A stretch of DNA of 39,904 bases from Smittium mucronatum (taxonomy: Eukaryota > Kickxellomycota > Harpellomycetes > Harpellales > Legeriomycetaceae). Below are positions 33,950 to 39,904 of the stretch, in pieces. The notes under the pieces are model-generated. The model searched no databases. It was not told the DNA's origin and saw only the letters and a program-made list of their open reading frames with translations. A program made the position numbers and the translations under genes. Position 1 is the stretch's first letter. The number at the start of each line of letters is the position of its first letter. Location: contig LSSL01005672.1 in NCBI GenBank assembly GCA_001953115.1, positions 1-39,904 of the forward strand. Direction: 5' to 3'.

Positions 33950-34332
33950 TTCGGCACAGAGGTCTTTATAATATTGTTTTTTTGTGCTAATTTTAAAAAA
34001 TAATCACGATTTAACTACTGTACCCAAATTTATTTTTTTTAGCGATTAACAACTTCTAATAAAACAGCGGTTATTTTTTTTTAATGATATGATAAAATAA
34101 ATAGTACTTTTTTTAAAGACTAAATTTTATTGTGTCAACGTATAAATTTTTTTAGTGGAATGACTAAAAAGGGTTAAAGATTATGATTACTATCGATTAG
34201 ATATTTCATATCTAATCACACAATTATTGCAGAATTTCATTTGATAAAATACCAAACACAAAAAATTTAATATTCCAATGAACAGTGATAAAAATAAAAA
34301 AGATCTCAAAATCACATAGTCTCAAAACCACA
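33950..34332 (-). repeat. right inverted arm of the 1.9 kb element
   Basis: Minus strand begins TGTGGTTTTGAGACTATGTG at 34332 and ends with CCTCTGTGCCGAAGG near 33950. It is the counterpart of 32398-32790 and matches 29602-29740 at its outer end. Confidence 0.65.
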
Positions 34333-35870
34333 AACAACAATCGTAATATAGTGTATTTTATTGGACTATTATTTTCAGGAGTAAAGCATAAACCAGCAAA
34401 ATAATAACAATTAAACGAAGTTGAAGTAAACTATAAATGCGTTAAAAAACCAATTGAGATATGAGTTGAGTTATTATAGTGTGAAATGAATGTTATAGAT
34501 AATAAAAACATAAAAATTCTAAGATTTACAGGAATTTTTTTTAAATTAATAAAAAATTTATCATTTCAAAAAAAATAACCTAAAATTTAGAAAAAATTTA
34601 AAAATCGATTCTTACCAACTTGATGTTTATTTCGTTTTATTACCGAATTTAAAACTCATAATCGAAGATTCAGCTTCTATTCACATATTTAAATTGAATC
34701 TATCGGAAAAGAAATTATAATATAATTAAGTCTTAAGTGAATTGAAGAAAAATTTTCTACTATATTAATTAAATTCAAATTCAACGATAATAATTGTAAA
34801 AGATTTTATAATAAATTAGTAAACACATTAAAAAAAATTTTAGGTATAAATTCAAACGAAACCATTTACCCAATAATTTTTTTCATCCAAGTCGATTTTT
34901 TCAAAACTTATTCACATATGTAAATTTAAAAATTTTATTTTAAAAAAATCAAAAAATTTAAATTTGATTCTAAAAATATATTGATTAAAGCTTTAATGTA
35001 CGTTTTGTAGAGTTTAAATAACAAATTGCTTGATAATAACTTATAAATTACTATAATTTGATTTTTATTTCTCTTATTATTTTATACGATATGACGTTAG
35101 TTGGTTTTTTGTTTGCTTTATATTTTTTATTTGTGCTTTATTGAATATACTATTTTAAGAAAACTATTATTCGAGTATATTTGAAAGTTTTGTATAATAA
35201 AAATCTTAAATCTTAAATCAATTAAATCAAACTGCTATTTCTCATTAAAACCTTTATTTTCTAATTCTTTGTAATGAAAAAAAATATCATAATTTTTTAA
35301 TAAATTATGTAATTGAATAAATATTCTAATTTAAATTTTAAATTATAAATTATATAAGTTTTCAAAATCATTTTATAAACGTATAACCTCGTTTTAGTAT
35401 TAGTAAATTTACTGAATTAATATTGGAGGAAATTTAATTATTATTAAATTTAATAATTATATTTAATACTTCAGTACTAATATTGTAACAAATACTTACA
35501 TCTCGAATCTATTTTTTTTAATTTTTTTCAAAAATAAGTAAAAAAAAAGTACAAAAAAATGTTTGGAAATACCATAGCTAATTTAGTATAAGAAAAAAGA
35601 ATTTGAAATTATAATATATTAGATATAAAGTAAAAACATAATGGTCTATATTGAATTGAATTACAAAAAAATCAAAACTTATTTGAGAAAGATACCAATA
35701 AAAAAGTAAAAAAACGAATAACAAATATCATATTTTGAAGTTATATGTCATCAATAAAGGAATATTGGATATGCGTATAATTCTTTGACTCATTTCTGGT
35801 TTGAATCCCCAAAATTATTAATCATTTTTATACCTCTATTATTCTTTTAGTGTATTATACTTACATTATT
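34333..35870. other. AT-rich spacer, no supported gene
   Basis: No recognisable frame, transposon end or RNA gene. Some short tandem AT repeats such as CTTAAATCTTAAATC near 35206. It may include the downstream (3') part of the transposon whose transposase fragment lies at 35880-36200. Confidence 0.45.
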
Positions 35871-35879
35871 CCTTTTTTA

Positions 35880-36200
35880 TAACCTAGTTGATCAGAAAAA
35901 AGATATTCTATGAAATTTTAGCTTTATTTTCTGTTTATGTTACACTCCAATTTCTTTTATTTGATTGGATTTCGGGAAATAGGGGCTTAAATAAAAAATT
36001 TCAGCACTTTCATAATATAAAATAACGTCATCTATTCTGCGATGGTTAAATATGTCACAGGAAATAAAGATACTGTTTGATTTTAATACGCCATATTTTA
36101 TGGATTCTATAATTAATTCTATTATAATTATAATAGATCCTCATATTAAATTTTTTTTGTTTTTTTATATTTTGTGAATTCGTTATAAAAAAGCACATCT
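35880..36200 (-). pseudogene. Tc1/mariner-type DDE transposase fragment
   Basis: One minus-strand frame reads ELIIESIKYGVLKSN (about 36119-36075), then IFISCDIFNHRRIDD (about 36069-36025), then SAEIFYLSPYFPKSNQIKEI (about 36007-35948), then HKQKIKLKFHRI (about 35940-35905). Intact Tc1/mariner/IS630-type (DDE_3) transposases have F-[VI]-x-D-N-x-x-x-H, followed by Y-L-P-P-Y-S-P-x-L-N-P-I-E-x-x-[WF] and a basic K-x-K segment. The order and spacing fit. The P-I-E Glu, the last catalytic residue, is Lys here (GAA to AAA would do it). The frame stays open for about 55 codons across the core. The N-terminal helix-turn-helix part was not recognised, and inverted ends were not found. Confidence 0.75.
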
Positions 36201-38211
36201 AACATGTAGGTTTTAGAGTGTCTGGTACTGTGTAAATATAATAGTATTCTTTTATAATTTTTAAGTCTTCACTATGTCTAAGAATATAAATTTCTAAGTT
36301 TTATTATCTAATTTATGATAAATTTATCTTAAATAACCAAACCCCGATACATCTTTATTTTTTACATATTTTTTTTTTGATAAGTAAAAATTTAGTTTTT
36401 TTATGCCCAATTTTTGTCATTTTTAATGAAAATCTTTTGGCATATAAATATCGCTAAATTTTCTGTAAATAAAAACAAAAATTAATCCAATAGAAAATTT
36501 TATGTTTTTTTATAAAATATATTAGGATTTTCTTCTATTTTTATTTTTAAAAATTAGAGAATATATTTTAAACCTTTCTCATTCTTTTTCTAACCCCCCC
36601 CCCCCATCTATATCTTTTAAAAAAACATCTATAGATAAAATCAAGATTATTGCTATGGAATTTGATTTTTAGCGAAAATTTTATAATTAAGAGAAATAAA
36701 CAATATTTTTCTCTTACTATATAGACACACAGTTAAAATATTCCTAAATGAATTTTTCTATAATCTTATCTTTTTGTTTTATTGTTTAGTTTGGACAATC
36801 ATATCTCTATCGAAAATTAATTAATTGATGACGAACATACTAATAATATTTTGTATAAATTTTTTCAATTAAAAATATTTTGATAAAATAATTAGTCTTA
36901 CAGGAATGGTTAATTTCTGTAAATCATTATAAATTTAAAGTGTATAATCTTGATATAGAAGAAAAAATTAATTTTTCTTTAAAGCATTATGATATTTATA
37001 AAAAAAAACTGTTATTTGTGCTTGATTTAGAATTAGCTAAAAATTAATAGAAATAAGTAGAATTATTTTTTCTTGAGAAATCGATTCATAACTAATTATG
37101 AAATATTAAAAAATGATTTTTGCTGTCTATTAACTTTTCTCATTTTTGTAGTTTTCGATGTAAAAATTCATAATATAATTTTACCACTATACTTTTTTTT
37201 TTACTAAATATACAGTCTAAAAATAATAATAAATTAAATCAGAATATTTTTAGCATTTTTTAGGTTCAAATTTATCTTTTTTAAAATTTTAGTTTAATTT
37301 TTTTTGAATTAACTTTATTGTTTATAAGTTAATTTATATTTTTTATAGAAATTTCTTATTTTTTGTCAAATAATTTTAGCATTTTTTGTAATCGTGTGTA
37401 ATTTTTTTTGAATAAGAGCGGGATATTCTTTACGGTAAATTTAATTTTATATTTATTAATATTTATATTTTAATCTCCTTCAGATTAAAAATACGACATT
37501 TCTTTAAATTGAGAAATACTTTTAGATCAATAATTTGATTTAATGCCTGTTTTTCATAGAACTACCTTCTACTTCGGACAAATTAATAGTGGGTTATGTA
37601 AATTACTAATTATGAAAATAATTTAGATTCTTTTTTGGCATATATTTAGAGACATTTTACATCTATTTAAGTTTTAAAACAAAAAAAAGAAATAAATTTG
37701 TGATAATGTGATTTGATAGATAAAATGTGTTCAAAATCGCGTTATATCATATTAAAATGTGTATATTTTAAAATAAAAATGCCCATAATGTTAATATATT
37801 AAATATGAATTATTGATATGTATTACTAAAAAATGAAAATGTTTAGAAACTGTGGTTAAAAAATTAAAATTCTTTTTTTGAACTTCTGTAACAAATAAAA
37901 ACTTTGGGTGTAATTTTTTTAATATTTTTTAAATAAATGATATTAGGTAAAGCCAAGGTGAAATAAAATTAACATTATCTATTATGGTCCAAAACTTAAC
38001 CCAAATGATAATTATAAAGTTAGAATTTATTATAGATGCAACAAATAGATAGTTACCAAATAGCAGCCAGAAATTATGAGTATTAATTAAATTATAATTT
38101 GATATAGGGTTTTTTATTTACACACCCTCTTTTTACAATTGCTTACCCATAACAAAAAATCTTTTCAGATTTGTTATTTTTTATCACATTCTCGTTATTA
38201 ATTGGACAAAA
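36201..38211. other. AT-rich stretch with a 12-C run
   Basis: No gene recognised. The N-terminal part of the transposase at 35880-36200 should lie just above 36200 but cannot be read. The remainder is AT-rich; a mildly GC-richer patch near 37950-38060 has no recognisable translation. Confidence 0.4.
36594..36605 (+). repeat. homopolymer of 12 C
   Basis: Twelve consecutive C residues in AT-rich DNA, the opposite-strand counterpart of the 13-G run at 10446-10458. Confidence 0.9.
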
Positions 38212-38221
38212 TTGTGAATAG

Positions 38222-38241
38222 TTTTTCCCCAGTTAATACAA
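38222..38241 (-). repeat. candidate LTR start, same type as at 16047
   Basis: The minus strand reads TTGTATTAACTGGGGAAAAA, close to TTGTGTTAACTGGAGAAAAA at 16047-16028, in the same orientation. It lies about 0.8 kb downstream of the minus-strand Gag fragment at the right edge, as would be seen if the pol gene between them had been deleted. Short match only. Confidence 0.25.
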
Positions 38242-39068
38242 GTTCGATCTATTTTTACATTTTCTTGATAGATGCTTGTATTAACGCCTACTATAACTCG
38301 AATTTAAAAAAAAGTGCCAAATTTACCATAAAAAATTACACTAAGAATCGAGAAGCTTGAAAGCTAGAAGATGTTTATCGAGAGTTTATAACGACACTCC
38401 TAAAAATAAATATCAATTAAGATTCCGGAAAAAACTAAATTAAATTCTTGTGTCCAAATTAAATTAATTCATCAATTTTTTTCATTTCATTACACTTTTT
38501 TAAATATATTTTCAATGTATTCTCAACCTATTTCCCATTTTTCTTTTTATTCTATCAATAAAATTTTTAAATAAATACTTAATGATATTTTTTACCTCTT
38601 AGTTAATCAGGAAAAAAACATGCGATTGATACTGGGTATTTTTAAATTAATATAGGACTTGAATAAAATTAATGTTTTTATTTATTTGTCTTATTCAGTT
38701 TAAGATTGTCAAATACTATAAAAAATGTAGATTAGGACGTTATATCATCGGTTGAAAAAGATATCAAACATTATTAAACTATTAATTAAAAAGACTTATA
38801 TTATTAACTAGTTGATTACCCTTTAATAGAACTAATATTATAAAAAATACTTCAGATAAGATGAAAAATCTGGCTATTTTCTGATATATATGAATCGATT
38901 TTTCTTGAAAATTTTATAACAACAGCCGAACATGCTTCTGTAAATTACTAATGTTTTTTATTTTTCATAAAAGAGATTTAAAAAAAAGGTATAACATGGA
39001 TTCGATCATTTTATTTGATATTATTTCATAGCTTCCTTATCATAAATACCGTTCCTGAAGCATATTTT
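38242..39068. other. AT-rich spacer between the LTR-like string and the Gag fragment
   Basis: Pieces of translation on either strand (for example around 38340-38440) look mildly protein-like but show no motif. If an LTR retroelement lies here, its pol region is missing. Confidence 0.35.
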
Positions 39069-39904
39069 TTATAATACTTTAGGTTTCAAGTAAAGGAAAA
39101 ATGATGGGATTCTTTTTGTAGTAGAAGCAGGGAAATTTAGTTGCATATTTAGTCTGCCCCCAGTTTTTTGAACTTTTGTGTTAAATAAAATTACTGGAGG
39201 CTCAAAGAGAATTTTCGGAATAAATTTTATTTGATTCTTTTTTTGTACTTCAGGGTAAGTTAAAAATTTACTAAAGTATTTATCTAAACTATTGTTCATC
39301 AAACTTTCTAATATTTAGGATTTTCGATTTCATAATCAGGTTTAAGGAGCTTTCCTGTTCAATTACCACTGGAAGTGAACATCTTCGGGGACTATGTAAG
39401 TAGAAAGAAAATTTTTATTTTGTAACTCTTGAGAACATGGCAGTCCCCATATAGCTCACAAGGTTTTGGCGCGTTCTGGAATTCGATTTTTTTTAGTCGA
39501 ATGAATTAATTTTTGATATTTTTCATCTATTATAATAAATGAATATACTGATATTTTTCTGACTACTTGGGCGTAAATTTGTCGATTTAAGTGATGAGTT
39601 ATTCTAATATTATCTAAACTTATCTGATTTCATATGTTATTATATTAGTTTTCGAAAGCCAGATTTATGCTTTCATAAAATTTCAACAGATCTCCGATTG
39701 AAACTCTTAGATATTTTTTTAAAACAGCATGTGATTCTATAAATCTTGAATTATTCTTTATCCAAAAATTAAATTCCTATTATTCAAGCGAAAAAAAAGT
39801 TTTTTTTATATGGAATCAAAGTTTTTTTTAAATAAATTAAAAAACGGAAAACTATGAGTTTTCCAAAAAAAAAATCTTCATTATGTTTTTCGATCCCTGA
39901 AATA
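39069..39904 (-). pseudogene. Gag-like fragment with zinc knuckle, runs off the window edge
   Basis: On the minus strand 39460-39425 reads CELYGDCHVLKS, followed by Tyr and KIK. This aligns to a CCHC zinc knuckle (C-x2-C-G-x3-H-x4-C) with a one-residue deletion; the second and last Cys are read as Tyr (TGT to TAT and TGC to TAC). Upstream are IDEKYQKLIHSTKKN and RIPERAK (about 39530-39465), a basic linker like those before retrotransposon knuckles, and further up SIGDLLKFYESINLAFEN (about 39705-39650). Downstream an open frame (39302-39069) reads LDKYFSKFLTYPEV and IKFIPKILFEPPVI, not identified. The 5' part of the element would lie beyond 39904. Confidence 0.5.

Larger units (their letters stand above)
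32398..34332. mobile_element. 1.9 kb element with about 390-bp terminal inverted repeats
   Basis: The plus strand of 32398-32790 and the minus strand of 34332-33950 carry the same series of blocks: TGTG start, TTTTATCAAA (32481 and its inverse), CAATAAAA...TCTTTAAAAA, CATATCATTAAAA, CGCTGTTTT, GCTAAATCG or TTAAATCG, and CCTCTGTGCCGAA (inner end). The outermost 80 bp match less well on the left. Between the arms are open frames unlike a known transposase. A third, partial copy of the outer end is at 29602. The ends are of unknown superfamily; no target duplication was identified. Confidence 0.65.

Noticed and set aside
39069..39302. The 77-codon minus-strand open frame as an intact gene
   Set aside because: It lies directly downstream of a broken zinc knuckle and lacks any complete domain, so I treat it as part of the Gag-like relic.
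1..39904. CRISPR array, rRNA operon, prophage or bacterial gene cluster
   Set aside because: No regularly spaced repeats, no conserved rRNA segments, no Shine-Dalgarno-led gene runs; the transposons are eukaryotic types.

Overview
This window looks like a gene-poor, extremely A+T-rich stretch of a eukaryotic nuclear genome that has become a graveyard of transposable elements. I see no intact protein gene, no rRNA or tRNA gene, no CRISPR array and no bacterial-style operon. The relics are eukaryotic types: LTR retrotransposons with Gag, protease, reverse transcriptase, RNase H and integrase, a chromodomain, a MULE transposase and a Tc1/mariner-like transposase. Composition plus this set would fit an AT-rich fungal-type genome, for example a large-genome microsporidian. 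That assignment is inference, and another AT-rich eukaryote is possible.

Layout, left half. 1-3246 is almost featureless AT-rich DNA, with a slightly more GC-rich end carrying two small hairpins. 3247-8752 is a complete but dead Ty3/gypsy-type retrotransposon on the + strand, with two LTRs of about 300 bp (TG...CA) and Gag, protease, RT, RNase H and integrase in order, broken by stops and frameshifts. A 1.2 kb element with inverted ends (8842-10042) follows almost directly. 10.0-16.0 kb is mostly desert with a few GC-richer islands, a 13-G run and one possible small ORF (12967-13203). 16.04-19.06 kb, read on the minus strand, is a decayed chromovirus-type pol: RT, RNase H, integrase and a C-terminal chromodomain. 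Head to head with it, on the + strand at 19.6-20.6 kb, lies the integrase of a different retroelement. 21.04-22.14 kb (minus) keeps a mostly continuous reading frame of a decayed gene that I cannot name.

Layout, right half. 22.1-26.9 kb is AT desert. 26.93-32.2 kb is framed by an inverted repeat with GC-rich cores and encloses a decayed MULE transposase (30.38-31.67 kb). Next to it is a second family with long inverted ends (32.4-34.33 kb), which carries non-transposase-like open frames; one end of that family also sits inside the MULE (29.60 kb). A Tc1/mariner-like DDE transposase fragment lies at 35.9-36.2 kb (minus), a 12-C run at 36.6 kb, and a Gag zinc-knuckle fragment (minus) runs off the right edge.

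The elements do not work together as a pathway. They are independent insertions, partly interleaved. Their shared property is how they died: many of the broken catalytic or metal-binding codons fit C-to-T or G-to-A changes (His to Tyr, Cys to Tyr, Asp to Asn, Glu to Lys, Gln or Arg to stop), along with frameshifts. Domain limits given for relics are approximate, because they rest on motif recognition by eye.
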